64,000 nucleotides of DNA from Gossypium raimondii (Eukaryota > Streptophyta > Magnoliopsida > Malvales > Malvaceae). Within the stretch, counting starts at the first letter, position 1. Every line of letters starts with the position of its first letter. The notes below the pieces were generated by a model. It worked only from the letters and a program-made list of their open reading frames with translations, ran no database searches and was not told the DNA's origin. The stretch lies in NCBI RefSeq assembly GCF_025698545.1, contig NC_068569.1, forward strand, positions 21,576,001 through 21,640,000. The letters run 5' to 3'. Shown here piece after piece: positions 1-11,699 of the stretch. Made by a program: the position numbers and the translations under genes.

Positions 1-182
1 CTTGAATTTTAAAATCAGAAGCGCACAGAGACTGGATTCCTAGAAACAAAAATACATGGACTAAATTTTAGATTTGGAAAGAATATAGGGACTGATGGTA
101 TATTTTAACCTATAAAATCTATGTTTGTTAATTATTGGTTAATACAATATTCGGTATCTTAGTTTGGCTTCAATATTTAATT
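1..182. other. AT-rich flank of the gypsy insertion
   Basis: Non-coding AT-rich DNA in which the retrotransposon starting at 183 landed. It continues at 6253, where similar phrases (tcaatttgatat, ttgagttt) recur, so both sides look like one older interspersed repeat. No gene is seen here. Confidence 0.5.
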
Positions 183-781
183 TGTAACGACCCAAAATCT
201 GTGGGCATCGGAAAAGTGTGTTATCTGGCCTCCGTCTTAGTAAACAAAGTTAGTAAATCATTATTAACAGTAATTAAAATTATGAGTCTGATAGTGTGTT
301 TAATTAGATTTTTTTAGTGAAGTTAGTTTAATTTAAAGTAATTAAGAAAAATGATCAAATTGAATAAAGAGTGAAAGTCTAATTATAGATTAAAAGAAAG
401 TAAAATGACTAAAATGGCAATTAAGCCATTTAGCATAGTTGAGGTGGTATAAAGGAATAAAATCTAAGATTTTATTTGTTTTAATTATATAATTAATGAT
501 AATTAAATTATAATAATATTATATTATTAAATAAATCAAAATATGCCAATTGTATGGATATGATAAAATACATGTGTAATATATGTATTTGTACATTTGT
601 AATATAATTGTATATTTTCTTAAATTTTAAGTAAAAGAAATTTATTGATTAAATTATTATATTAAAAGATTTTATTTATTTGATAAATTAGTTAGATTAA
701 GACAAATGTAAGTTGTCAGATATGTTCGGTAATGTCTCATAACCCTGTTTTGGCGACGTTTCGGGGTTAAAGGGTGTTACA
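183..781 (+). repeat. 5' LTR of the gypsy element
   Basis: Direct repeat of 5655-6252. It opens with TGTAACGACCC and closes with GGGTGTTACA. The last 70 bases include the phrase CGGTAATG...AACCCTGTT, also found in reverse complement at the end of the much longer solo LTR at 57241, so the two families are related. Confidence 0.93.
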
Positions 782-3700
782 ATTATTGGTATTAGAGCCA
801 AGGTTTAGCTGATTCTCAGACTAAATCAAGCTCGTAAATGAGTTTAGAAGTACATGCCACATTTAAGTCGAAACTGAGTCGGGTTTTTGGATGCTAATAT
901 ATTTATTTGATTTTGTTTTATAGATAAAATGTCAGATGAAAGAATGTATGAAGTTGAACAGGAAATGTATACTAGAAGTCGAGAATTTGAAGAAATTGAA
1001 TCTGCTACACCTAGTGTGAATCCATTAGATAATTAACCTCCTAACGTAGGAAGAGAAAGAGATGACTCACAACTGTTAAGAACTATAGTCGATGCATTAC
1101 AGCGTGTAGCGAGAACTGTACCTTCTACTACATCAGTAGCAACTGTCAGACGGGCCCCGATTAAAGAGCTACAGAAATATGGTGCCACGGAGTTTTTGGG
1201 ATTAAGAGGAACTGATCTGTCCGCTGCTAAAAATTGGATGCAACCAACAAAAAGAGTTTTGCAACAATTAGATTGCACTCCCCGAGAGAATCTAATATGT
1301 GTTGTATCACTACTATAAGGAGAAGCGTATCTCTGGTGGGAATATGAGTTTTGCAACAATTAGATTGCACTCCCCGAGAGAATCTAATATGTGTTGTATC
1401 ACTATTACAAGGAGAAACGTATCTCTGGTGGGAATCTGTGGTTAGGCATTTGCCGGATGATCAGGTAACCTGAGACTGGTTTCAAAAAGAATTTCAGAAG
1501 AAGCATATTGAGGAAATGTACATTGAAGAGAAAAAGCAAGAGTTTTTAGTACTGAAATAGGGTAATATGTCAGTACTGGATTATGAGCGATAGTTCTCTA
1601 GACTGAGCATGTATGCTTCAGAATATGTTCCAACCGAGGCTGATAGTTGTAAACGATTTCTACGGGGACTGCGAGATGAAGTCAAGATTCAATTGGTAAG
1701 TCTCAGAATTACTGAACGTGTTGATCTGGTTGAGCGAGCAAAAATGATAAAACAAGTATTGGGTCTGGATAAAAGGTCAGAAATGGGTAAATCAGCTGGG
1801 AAATGTATGGGAATTACCATTTCTAATCCATTACCGAAGAGATCTAGAGAAGCAATAAGTGGTTGGAGATCAAGCTTTTGGTTTGATAGGGGTGATAGAA
1901 ATAGAGGAAAACAGATTACTGTTTCCACCAGTAGTGTAAAAGCTCCGCCTCGAGAAAGTGAAAATTCTGAATGCGATTATTGTGGGAAAAGACATTTTGG
2001 TGAATGCTGGAAGAAAACCGGATGATGTTTCCGCTGTGGCTCTACTGAACACCTTGTTAAAAGATTGTTCAAAAACTCAGAGTAGTACACCTGTCACATC
2101 TCAGAGATCGGTATCGACTGCCAGGGGTAGAGGAATATCTAAAGGAGGTTCTGTTTTGAGGAGAGGAGGAGCTGGTAGAGGCAGTGATATAGCTACATAG
2201 CAATCTGAAGCCAGAGCTTCAGCTAGAGCTTATTTAGTCAGAACCCGAGAAGAAGGTAATGCTCACGATGTAGTGACAAGTACATTTTTACTGTATTCTG
2301 AGCATGTTTATACTTTGATTGATCTTGGATCTTCACACTCATATATTAATTCAAAATTAGTAGAGTCGGGGAAATTAAAAACAGAAATGTCTAAAGTCTC
2401 AATAGAAGTGTCAAGTCCATTGGGGCAAACAATATTAGTTAATCAGGTGTGCCCGAAATGTCCGCTAATAATTTATGATAAAAATTTTTCGGTGGATTTA
2501 TTAATAATGCCTTTTGGGGATTTTGATGTTATACTGGGTATGGACTGGTTAGCTAAACATGGGGTAATTTTGGATTGTTATAAAAAGAAATTAGTGTTCA
2601 GACTAAATATGGTGATAATGTTAAGGTAAATGGAATCCGTACTAGTGGGTTAGCTCGAATCATATCAGCAATTAAAGTTAATAAGTTACTTTATCAGGGT
2701 TGTACAATATATTTGGCATATGTTATTAATTCTGATTCAGTCGGAAGTCAGTGTAGTCAGATTAGGACCGTATGTGAGTTTCCAGATGTATTTTCTGAAG
2801 AACTGTTAGGCTTACCTCCTGATAGAGAGGTTGAATTTGCTATAGAAGTGTATCCAGGTACAACACCAATCTCTATACCTCCGTACTGAATGTCGTCTAT
2901 TGAATTAAAAGAGTTGAAAGTGCAATTACAGGACTTACTAGATCGTGGATTCATTAGACTGACCATTTCACCTTGGGGAGCTCCAGTGTTATTTGTTAAG
3001 AAGAAAGATGGAGCTATGAGGTTATGTATTGATTATCGACAGTTGAACAATGTAACAATTAAAAATAAATATCCATTACCTCGGATTGATGATTCATTTG
3101 ATTAGTTGAAATGAGCATCAGTATTTTCAAAAATTGATTTGAGATCTGGATATTATCAGCTGAAAGTAAAAGAAAGTGATGTGCCGAAGATAGCTTTCCG
3201 TACGAGGTATGGTAATTATGAATTTTTGGTGATGCCATTCGGGTTAACTAATGCTCCAGCTGCTTTCATGGATTTGATGAACCGTATTTTTCAACCGTGT
3301 TTAGATCAGTTTGTGGTGGTTTTCATTAATGATATATTGGTTTATTCGAAGACTGAGGTAGAACATGATCAGCATCTCAGAACAGTGTTACAGATTCTGC
3401 GAGAAAAACAGTTGTATAAGAAGTTGAGTAAATGTGAATTCTGGTTATCAGAGGTAGTATTCTTAGGACATGTCGTATCTGCTGATGGGATTAGAGTTGA
3501 TCCAAAGAAGGTCGAGGCAATTATTCAATGGAAGGCACCAAAGAATGTATCTGAGGTTTGCAGTTTTCTGGGTTTAGCTGGGTACTACAAAAGGTTCATT
3601 AAGGGATTTTCGAAGATAGCATTACCGATGACAAAACTACTAAAAAAGAATGTTCCTTTTATATGGGATAATCAGTGCCAGAGGAGTTTTGAGACATTGA

Positions 3701-5654
3701 AACAGATGTTGACCGAGGTACCTATTTTAACATTACCAGAGTCGGGGAAGGATTTTATTATGTATAGTGATGCTTCTCTGAATGGTTTGGTTTGTGTATT
3801 GATGCATGATGGAAAAGTAATAGCTTATGCATATCGACAGTTGAAGCCATATGAACGCAACTACCCGACACACGATTTGGAATTAGCTGCTGTAATTTTT
3901 GCATTAAAAATTTGGAGGCATTACTTGTATGGTGAGAAATGTTATATTTACACAGATCATAAAAGTCTCAAATATCTTCTGTCACAAAAGGAGTTGAATC
4001 TGAGACAGAAATGATGGATAGAGCTTTTGAAAGATTATGATTGTATTATAGATTATCATCTAGGAAAGACAAATGTGGTAGCAAATGCATTGAGCAGAAA
4101 AACAGCGGTTGAATTACAAGTAATGCTCGCTCATTTTAGTATTAATGATGATGGAAGTTTGTTAGCTGAGTTAAGAATTAAGCCGGTAATGTTTGATCAA
4201 ATTAGTGCAGCTCAAATGGAAGATGAAAAGTTGATAAGGATAAAAGAGATGGTACAGAAAGGTGTGGTAGAAAATTTTAGTATTGACAAGCATGATTGTT
4301 TAAGGTTTCGGAATCGAATTTGTATCCCAGCTACTTCTGAGATTAAATACCTGATTCTCCGAGAAGCATATGATAGTACTTTTGCTTTGCACCCTGGTGG
4401 AATGAAGATGTATCGTGATCTACGAGAACTGTATTGGTGGCCAGGAATAAATAAAAATATAGTTGAATATGTCGGTAAATGTGTAACTTGTCAGCGAGTA
4501 AAAGCAGAACATTAGGTACCGACAGGTTTACTTCAGCCTATTAGCATCCCTGAGTGGAAATGAGATTGCATTACTATGGACTTTGTTACGGGATTATCGT
4601 TGTCAACAAGCAAAAAGAATGCTATTTGGGTAATTATTGATCAGCTTACGAATTCGGCTCATTTTATAGCAGTTAGAACCTATTGGTCACTACAGAAGCT
4701 TGCCGAGGTTTATATTTGGGAAATTGTAAGACTACATGGTATTCCTATATCGATAATCTCAGATCGGGATCCACGATTTACTTCAAGATTTTGGAGGCAG
4801 TTACATGAATCTCTGGGAACTCGACTCAATTTTAGTACTGTATTTCATCCACAAATTGATGGACAATCCAAGCGGGTAATTCAGATTTTGGAAGAATGTT
4901 GAGAGCTTATATCATTGACTTTGAGTCAGGTTGGAAACGATATTTACCACTAGCAGAATTTGTTTATAATAATAGTTTTTAATCTAGTATTCAAATGGCC
5001 CCGTATGAAGCACTATACGGTCGAAGGTGTCGATCACCGGTATGTTGGACAGAATTAAAAGAAAGTAAAATGATTGGGCCAGAACTGATTCAAGAAACAG
5101 AAGAAATAGTTAAGAAGATTAAAGACAGATTGAAAGCAGCCTTTGATAGGTAAAAATCATATACAGACTTGAAACGGTGAGATATTGAATATTCTGTTGG
5201 TGATAAAGTATTCCTTAAAGTATCACATTGGAAGAATGTTTTAAGATTTGGCCGAAAGGGTAAATTAAGTCCACGTTTTATTGGGCCATATGAAATTGTG
5301 GAGAGAGTTGGACCAGTTGCTTACCCATTGGCTTTACCTCCGGAATTATAGAAAATTCATGATGTTTTTCATGTTTCCATGTTACGAAAGTATCGATCGG
5401 ATCCATCTCATATTATTTCTACTGAAAACATTGAGATTAGACCAGATTTGTCATATGAAGTAGAACAAGTTCAAATACTAGCTCGAGAAGTGGAAGAATT
5501 AAGAAACAAACGGGTACCTCTGGTAAAATTACTGTGGAGAAACCATAGTGTGGAAGAAACAACATGGGAACCGGAAGAAACTATGAGATCACAGTATCCT
5601 CACTTATTTTCAAGTAAAATTTTTTGGACGAAATTTTTTTTAAGGGGGGAGAAA

Positions 5655-6252
5655 TGTAACGACCAAAAATTCGTGGGCACCGGAAAAGTGTGTTTTCGGG
5701 CCTCCTCTTAGTAAACTGAGTTAGTAAATAATTATTAGGAGTAATTAAAATTATGAGTCTGATAGTGTGTTTAATCAGATTTTTTTAGTGAAGTTAGTTT
5801 AATTTAAATTAATTAGGAAAAATGATCAAATTGAATAAAGAGTGAAAGTCTATTTATAGATTAAAAGAAAGTAAAAGGACTAAAATGACAATTAAGCCAT
5901 TTAGCATAGTTGAGGCGGTATAAAGGAATAAAATCAAAGATTTTATTTGTTTTAATTATATAATTAATGATAATTAAATTATAATGATATTATATTATTA
6001 AATAAATCAAAATATGTTAATTGTATGGATATGATAAAATACATGTGTAATATATGTATTTGTGCGTTTGTAATATAATTGTATATTTTCTTAAATTTTA
6101 AGTATAAGAAATTTATTGATTAAATTATTATATTAAAAGATTTTATTTATTTGATAAATTAGTTAGATTAAGACAAATGTAAGTTGTCTGATATGTTCGG
6201 TAATGCCTCGTAACCCTGTTCTGGCGACGGTTCGGGGTTAGGGGTTGTTACA
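5655..6252 (+). repeat. 3' LTR of the gypsy element
   Basis: Second copy of the 183-781 repeat, preceded by a purine-rich tract ending GGGGGGAGAAA and followed by the TAATT target duplication. It holds the promoter and polyadenylation region of the family. It is about 94% identical by eye to the left copy. Confidence 0.93.
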
Positions 6253-6885
6253 TAATTTAATACTTGAGTTTGTTTATCTTAATCTGGTATCTAAATTTAG
6301 CTTCAAAGTTCAATTTGATATCTTGAGTTTTGTTTTTCAATTTGATACAATTATTTTGTCCCAATTAAGTATTTGAGTTTGATTTCAATATTCAATTTGA
6401 TACGTGAGTTTTTTTTCCTCCAACTAAGTAACTATATTTTTTTTGTAAAAGACACATGTCAAATGTTTATTGTGCCACATGATATCATTTAATTGAGATA
6501 CCAAATAAAATATTGAAGCCAAATGAATAAAAAATTATAAATTTATGTTCATTTATTATTCCCAAAAAGAATTAATGCGAAAGCAAAAAGTCTAAAACAC
6601 GTGGAAGTATGAAAAGGGGGACGAACTTCTTCCGCAAGGAAGTTCCCATGAAACCCCTTCTTAATCTTATGTATGTTTTTTTTTGGTTGACAAGCATCTT
6701 AAATGAGCCCAAATTAAGGACTGTCATTATTAAGTGAATCGAGAAAGGAAGAAATTTCCAGCTCCTTTCATGTTGTTTTTCAATTTTCAAAGATATTTTC
6801 TTTTTTCCACTCACACCCTGTAATACGTCAAGCTCCAACATTCCTATCAGCAGCACCCAACTCAACCCCACTTTGCACTCACACC
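6253..6885. other. Gypsy flank and WRKY promoter region
   Basis: The first 250 bases hold degenerate repeats of a caatttgata/ttgagttt phrase, an old interspersed repeat cut by the gypsy insertion. The last 350 bases are less repetitive and should contain the promoter and 5' UTR of the WRKY gene starting at 6886. No confident core promoter element was assigned. Confidence 0.45.
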
Positions 6886-8122
6886 ATGGAGCTTAACAGG
6901 GATGATCACCTAGACGTTGAAGATTTTCTAGTTCTACCTCACCTTGAAACTCACAAGGAACCTGCCGCTACTTGTTCTTCTCTTAAAGCTAAACCCTCCG
7001 TCACTCTTTCTCCAGTCAATGGCAGCTGCCGGGACCTTCCAAGCAATACCTTATGTGTAGATTATATGTTGCAACAGTAACGAGTTTTCCTTCATATATT
7101 TATGTTAAGATGTGTAGATAGTATTGGGAAGTATAATTTAATGTTAATTATTTATATCTATGTAATTCTTTCTTTTACTGATTCTTTTAATTTCTTTTTG
7201 GTGCGTAGAAATTATGAGGGTTATGTTGTGGAGAGAATGGAGGGGGAGGATGCGGGGAAGTTTAAAGTTGCATTCAGAACCAGGTCTTGTCTTGAGATAA
7301 TGGATGATGGGTACAGATGGAGAAAATATGGGAAGAAGAAGATTAAGAATAACCCTAACCCAAGGTATTTAATTATGTACAAGTAGCTAGCTAGCTATAT
7401 GGTACTTATCTCAGAGTTGCAAACCTTCAAGTTTAAGCATGTATATGAATCTATTAATTCATGATCTAGCTACAATCCTTTATAACCATGGAGTTAGAAA
7501 ATATTAGTCCTCTCATCTCATTATCATCCAACATCCAATATATATATATATATGCTTAATTTCCCAGAATGATCATATTTCATAGATATCTCACCTTCCA
7601 ACTCTTTTGGAAACACAACATATTGTTACTCAAAAAGAAAAGAAAAAAAAGAGATCGCAATATATAAGATGCATATATAAGTGATTTAAGCAACCGATGA
7701 AATCAGGCAAGCGAGTAAACATTGATGATCCAGGGGGGGGGGAGCTGTTTATTGGCGGTTTACTTGATATTCTAATGAATTTCGTGGCTCTAATTAAGAG
7801 GAAATATTAATATATTGTATGGCTTATCCGGTCTCAGATTTTAGTCGACTGATATAAATATCATATCCACATGCATGCAATCATAATAGAAGAGTAGTTT
7901 ATATATATATATATATTGATAGAGGGGCTGACGATGTATATGTCGAAACGCAGGCACTATTACCGGTGCTCAAGGGAAGGATGCAAGGTGAAGAAAAGGG
8001 TGGAAAGGGAAAGAGAAGATGAGCAGTTTGTGATAACAACCTACGAGGGGAAGCATAACCATGAAAACCCAGCTGCTGCAACCTCTCTACCTCCGCATCA
8101 GAATCCCCTACGCTACCATTAA
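6886..8122 (+). CDS. WRKY transcription factor, WRKY50/51-like (WRKYGKK)
   Basis: Three exons: 6886-7076, 7209-7364 and 7954-8122, all with GT-AG introns and consistent phase, giving 171 residues. A single WRKY domain covers about residues 94-153. The core is WRKYGKK (101-107), the variant of the usual WRKYGQK. It is followed by the zinc ligands C121, C126, H150 and H152 in the C-X4-C-X23-H-X-H spacing. The second intron splits the Arg codon after NPNP, which is the conserved WRKY-domain intron position. The short length, single domain and GKK core match group IIc proteins such as Arabidopsis WRKY50 and WRKY51. These act in the nucleus in salicylate/jasmonate defence signalling and prefer sites other than the plain W-box. 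The N-terminal 63 residues are not recognisable. The gene begins about 630 bp after the gypsy element. The role is inferred from family; orthology to a particular member is not certain. Confidence 0.9.
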
Positions 8123-9585
8123 TGCCTTCAAACCTTTATTCTTCTGCACTTCACACACCCTTCCAGTATTCTTCATCAACCCTAATAAACTATATATGAC
8201 TAGAATTAATATTGCTAATCCGTACATGCACTTGTTTAATCCATCACTCTCTCTCATATATATTACTCTTATCTTCCTGATTAATATCGTCTGATGATGC
8301 TCAATTAAGTTGGTGAAAGTGGCAATGGAGGACTCTGGCATGGAGAACATTAATTAGATATGTATGCTTGTCGAATAACCTTTGGTGTATATATATATAT
8401 ATATTACATACCTCCTCTCTCTCCCTCTCTCTCTCTCTATATACACACATACATATGTATTCCTACTGAATATAGCAAATTGATCTGTCAATGGATCAAG
8501 TCAGATTGAGTTTTGGGGATTAAGGTTGGTTTTAGTATCATATTGTTGAACTTTGATTTAGAGATAATATTTTATGTATAAGTTTTACTATTATTGAATA
8601 AAATAAAAACAGTTAGAAGATTTATAAATAAATATCGATAATTTCTTTAAACATAATTAAAATAAATAAATTTTAAAATTTTAAATTTTAAATTTTAAAC
8701 ATTAAACCTTAATATTAGATATCCTAAATTATAAAGTTATTAATATTTATTTATAATAGTTATAATTAATATTTATTTATGTTTAAATGAAATTATTTAT
8801 TAGTATTTATTTATAAACTTTTCATTTTTTTGTTTTATTTGATATTGAGGTGTTATATTATTATTCACTAATGATACATGAAACATACACACCGATGATG
8901 CATCAATTATTATTTGTTTAATTTATACTATAACTATGATCTCAAATTATCAAATCAATTTTGCAGATTAGTTTAATTATATATAACACTTTAAAATTGA
9001 ATTTTAATTGCATATATATAACTTTAATTTTATAAGAAAATAAATATTGATTTCATAGAAATAAGGTGATGAAAAATAAGAAAATATTATCAATGATAAT
9101 ATGAATGTAAATGAAAAAAAATTGTTCAAGTAAAATTTGTATAGCAAACTTGAATTTAAATTTTAATCTTATATTTGTTCAAGGCGAAACAAAAATTTTT
9201 TTTTAGGGGGCGAAATTAAATTGTAATTTTACTATAAAAATGCAATTTCACCATTTTAATAGACTATATCTTTATAATTTTAAAAGATTAAATTAAATTT
9301 TTATATTTTTAGGAAATTTTACCTTTATTAATTTAAAATTTTAAAAATTTTAAAGGGTCTGCACTGATTTGTTCTATATTACACTACTATATATTTAACA
9401 TAACTATAAAAGAAACATGATTTTCATTTACATGATATTATTATATACATTTGAATAACTATTTGATAACATATGTATTTAATTAATTTTTAGAAAATTA
9501 AAAATTAAATAAACGAGACATGTAACAATTTCTAAACCATATTTGTTGGAGTTAAAAAACTCCAACACCAAAGAATTAAATAATA
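8123..9585. other. WRKY 3' region and AT-rich intergenic DNA
   Basis: The first few hundred bases should be the WRKY 3' UTR. At about 8389-8448 there are simple repeats: an AT run, then CT-rich and AC-rich stretches. The rest is AT-rich, with old repeat debris around 8550-8830 and 9180-9370. No gene is seen. Confidence 0.5.
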
Positions 9586-9865
9586 GGCATAATAATTTAT
9601 TTGATCTTTTCAATTTTAGAGAAAAGTCATCTTAGTTTTCCATTCAATTTATCGCCTCTTTTAGGTCTTGAACTTGTATTATTTGTTAAAACTCCAAAAT
9701 AATTACTGACGTGACATTCAACAAAGTTAATAGGCATTAACTTTTCTATCTATTTTGGTGATTTGACAAATAACACGAATTTAAGAGTTAAAAGAAATGA
9801 AAAATTAAATGAAGAACTAAAATGACTTTTTTATAAAATTGGAGGACTAAAAAAATATTATACCC
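9586..9865. mobile_element. Small TIR element (MITE), 8-bp target duplication
   Basis: A 280-bp element ending GGCATAATAATTTATTTG on the left and, inverted, ATATTATACCC on the right. An 8-bp duplication AAATAATA lies at 9578-9585 and 9866-9873. The interior is non-coding, with a CACGT-poor AT-rich middle and inverted 'ttttagtc' arms. The same family occurs at 11700-13241 and about 30494-30865. Duplication size and termini suggest a Mutator-type MITE. Confidence 0.7.
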
Positions 9866-9968
9866 AAATAATAATACTATATATTTACTCTTATATATAT
9901 AAAGTTACATTATATATGTAATATTGATAATACATTGATATAATCAAAAATTGATTTAGGCTAAACTA

Positions 9969-10511
9969 GGGGTGAGTATTTGATCGAGTCGAGTAAAAAA
10001 ATTTCGAGTTACTCGAGTTGACAAATCCTATTTTAGCAATCGAACTCAATTTGAATTTTTTTCAAATCGAATTGAATCAAGTCAAGTCAAGTCGAGTCGA
10101 GTTAACGAATCATATTATTTATACTCAATGTTGCATTTACATGGACCGATGATTTAACTAATAGACGAAGTACAAGATTATTTAACTGCATAAATAATAT
10201 AATGGTTTTGTGTTTTAACTTAATGAGTGAAAATTTATCAAAAAGACGTAGTTTTGCCTTTTAACTTAATGGTTTTGACTTTTAACTTTAGAAAATGTAA
10301 ACATTAATCAAAACGACGTAGTTTTGCCTTTTTTATTCGAATTTTCGGATAACCCGAATTGTGTAATTCATATTCGAGTTAAATCGAAAAACATAATTTT
10401 TTATTTAAGTTGATTCGAATAACTTGATTAACTCAAGTAACTCGAACTATTTAATTCAAAATTTAAATTTTTTATCAAAATTTTCTAATCAAAATTAATT
10501 TTACTCACCCC
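9969..10511. repeat. TCGAGT-rich repeat element, copy 1
   Basis: About 543 bp with inverted ends GGGGTGAG and CTCACCCC, both flanked by TA. The ends are rich in the words TCGAGT and ACTCGA. The middle carries two direct copies of a phrase around AAAACGACGTAGTTTT (reading 'acgtagttttgcctttt'). It is related to elements at about 29560-30233 and 52381-52962, which have a different middle. No coding capacity; probably a non-autonomous DNA transposon with a TA target. Confidence 0.65.
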
Positions 10512-11699
10512 TAGACTCAACTTTAAACATTGGAGTCAAAGTTCATAGACTTTTTTTAATGGACCTCGTGTGGCTGTCCTTTTTCCTTTTGTTTTAAATC
10601 TTCTCAAATATGAATAATTTAGTTGTGAACACAGATATGTAATTTTAAAATTATATTATAATACATGAAAAATATTAGTAAGCCTTGGAATAAAATTGGT
10701 GTATGCTCATATATATTGATAGCGTACATAATTTAAATTTTAAATTAATTATAATATAAAATTATTTAACGTATGATATTATTATATTATAGTTTACAAA
10801 TTTATATTTATTATTTTCATATAAAAATAAAATAAATATTATTTTGATATAAAAATAAAAGGTTTTTATCATTAATAACATTATGTAATATAAAGTTAAT
10901 TGTGAAAATTATGCATATTTACTAAAATAATTAAATATTACACTCTATAGAAAATTTAAAAATTATGGACAATATTATTCATTTATAATTGGGAAATAAA
11001 TGGGACAAATGTGTATACATATTTTTAGGAAAAATATTCATTTTATAATATTTTAATGCATATAAGGTCTAAAGTTGTCGAAATTAATTGAATGTACAAT
11101 GATATATTTATTTTAAACAATTATATTTTAAAATATTAAGATTTAATAAAAACTTTTAATATTAATCTTTAATACATTTTCAATATATTTAAAATCTCAT
11201 AATTATTTTTCATACACTTTTAATCCAAATACATTAAATTCTTTATAAATTCAAATATATTAAAGTCTTCAATATATCAATTTTGTTATGAATATCTTAT
11301 TAAGTGGATGTCCATCAATATCAAAATAAGTTTTGATGTACTTTAAATTCTAATAATCATTGGAAGCAGATCTCTACTTCATTTATACTTCTTATGCCTA
11401 TAAATAGAGACTTTGGGAACATTTATAAATATTTTGATTAATCAATAAAATACGCTATCTCATTGCTCTCCTATTCTCTTTGTTCTTTATTCACTGTCTA
11501 TTTATTTTATAACTTTAAATTTGTTATCCATTTTGGAAAAAAAAGGTTTATGGGAAACTTCTTTTTAATAAATTATTTCTTAAAATTAATTTAAAATTAA
11601 GTTTTATTTTGTGAAATTACATTGTATGTTTATTATTAGTCATTTTAACATGTCTTTTTTCTTTATGTAAATGTAAATTACAATTTATTAATATATAAA
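10512..11699. other. AT-rich intergenic DNA
   Basis: No gene, and no clear repeat boundaries. It is very AT-rich, with short polypurine/polypyrimidine phrases and no long open frame. Confidence 0.5.

Larger units (their letters stand above)
183..6252 (+). mobile_element. Ty3/gypsy chromovirus, broken, with both LTRs
   Basis: A 6.07-kb LTR retrotransposon fossil. Its ends are LTRs of about 599 bp (183-781) and 598 bp (5655-6252), each starting TGTAACGACC and ending TTACA. A 5-bp target duplication, TAATT, lies at 178-182 and 6253-6257. A primer-binding site matching initiator tRNA-Met (TGGTATTAGAGC, 787-798) follows the left LTR, and a purine tract (about 5641-5654) precedes the right one. 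Parts in order: gag with a zinc knuckle (about 930-2200), protease (about 2270-2560), reverse transcriptase (about 2890-3560), RNase H (about 3720-3980), integrase (about 4330-5300) and a C-terminal chromodomain (about 5480-5610). The chromodomain and pol order place it among chromoviruses, probably the Tekay/Del lineage. It is broken, with roughly ten or more breaks. By eye the LTRs differ at about 35 positions (near 6%), suggesting insertion a few million years ago. Confidence 0.93.

Noticed and set aside
1033-1359. Minus-strand open frame of 108 codons
   Set aside because: It is the shadow of the retrotransposon gag region on the other strand and has no features of its own.
8108-8350. Minus-strand frame over the WRKY 3' end
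   Set aside because: Overlaps the last WRKY exon and its 3' UTR antisense; no recognisable domain.
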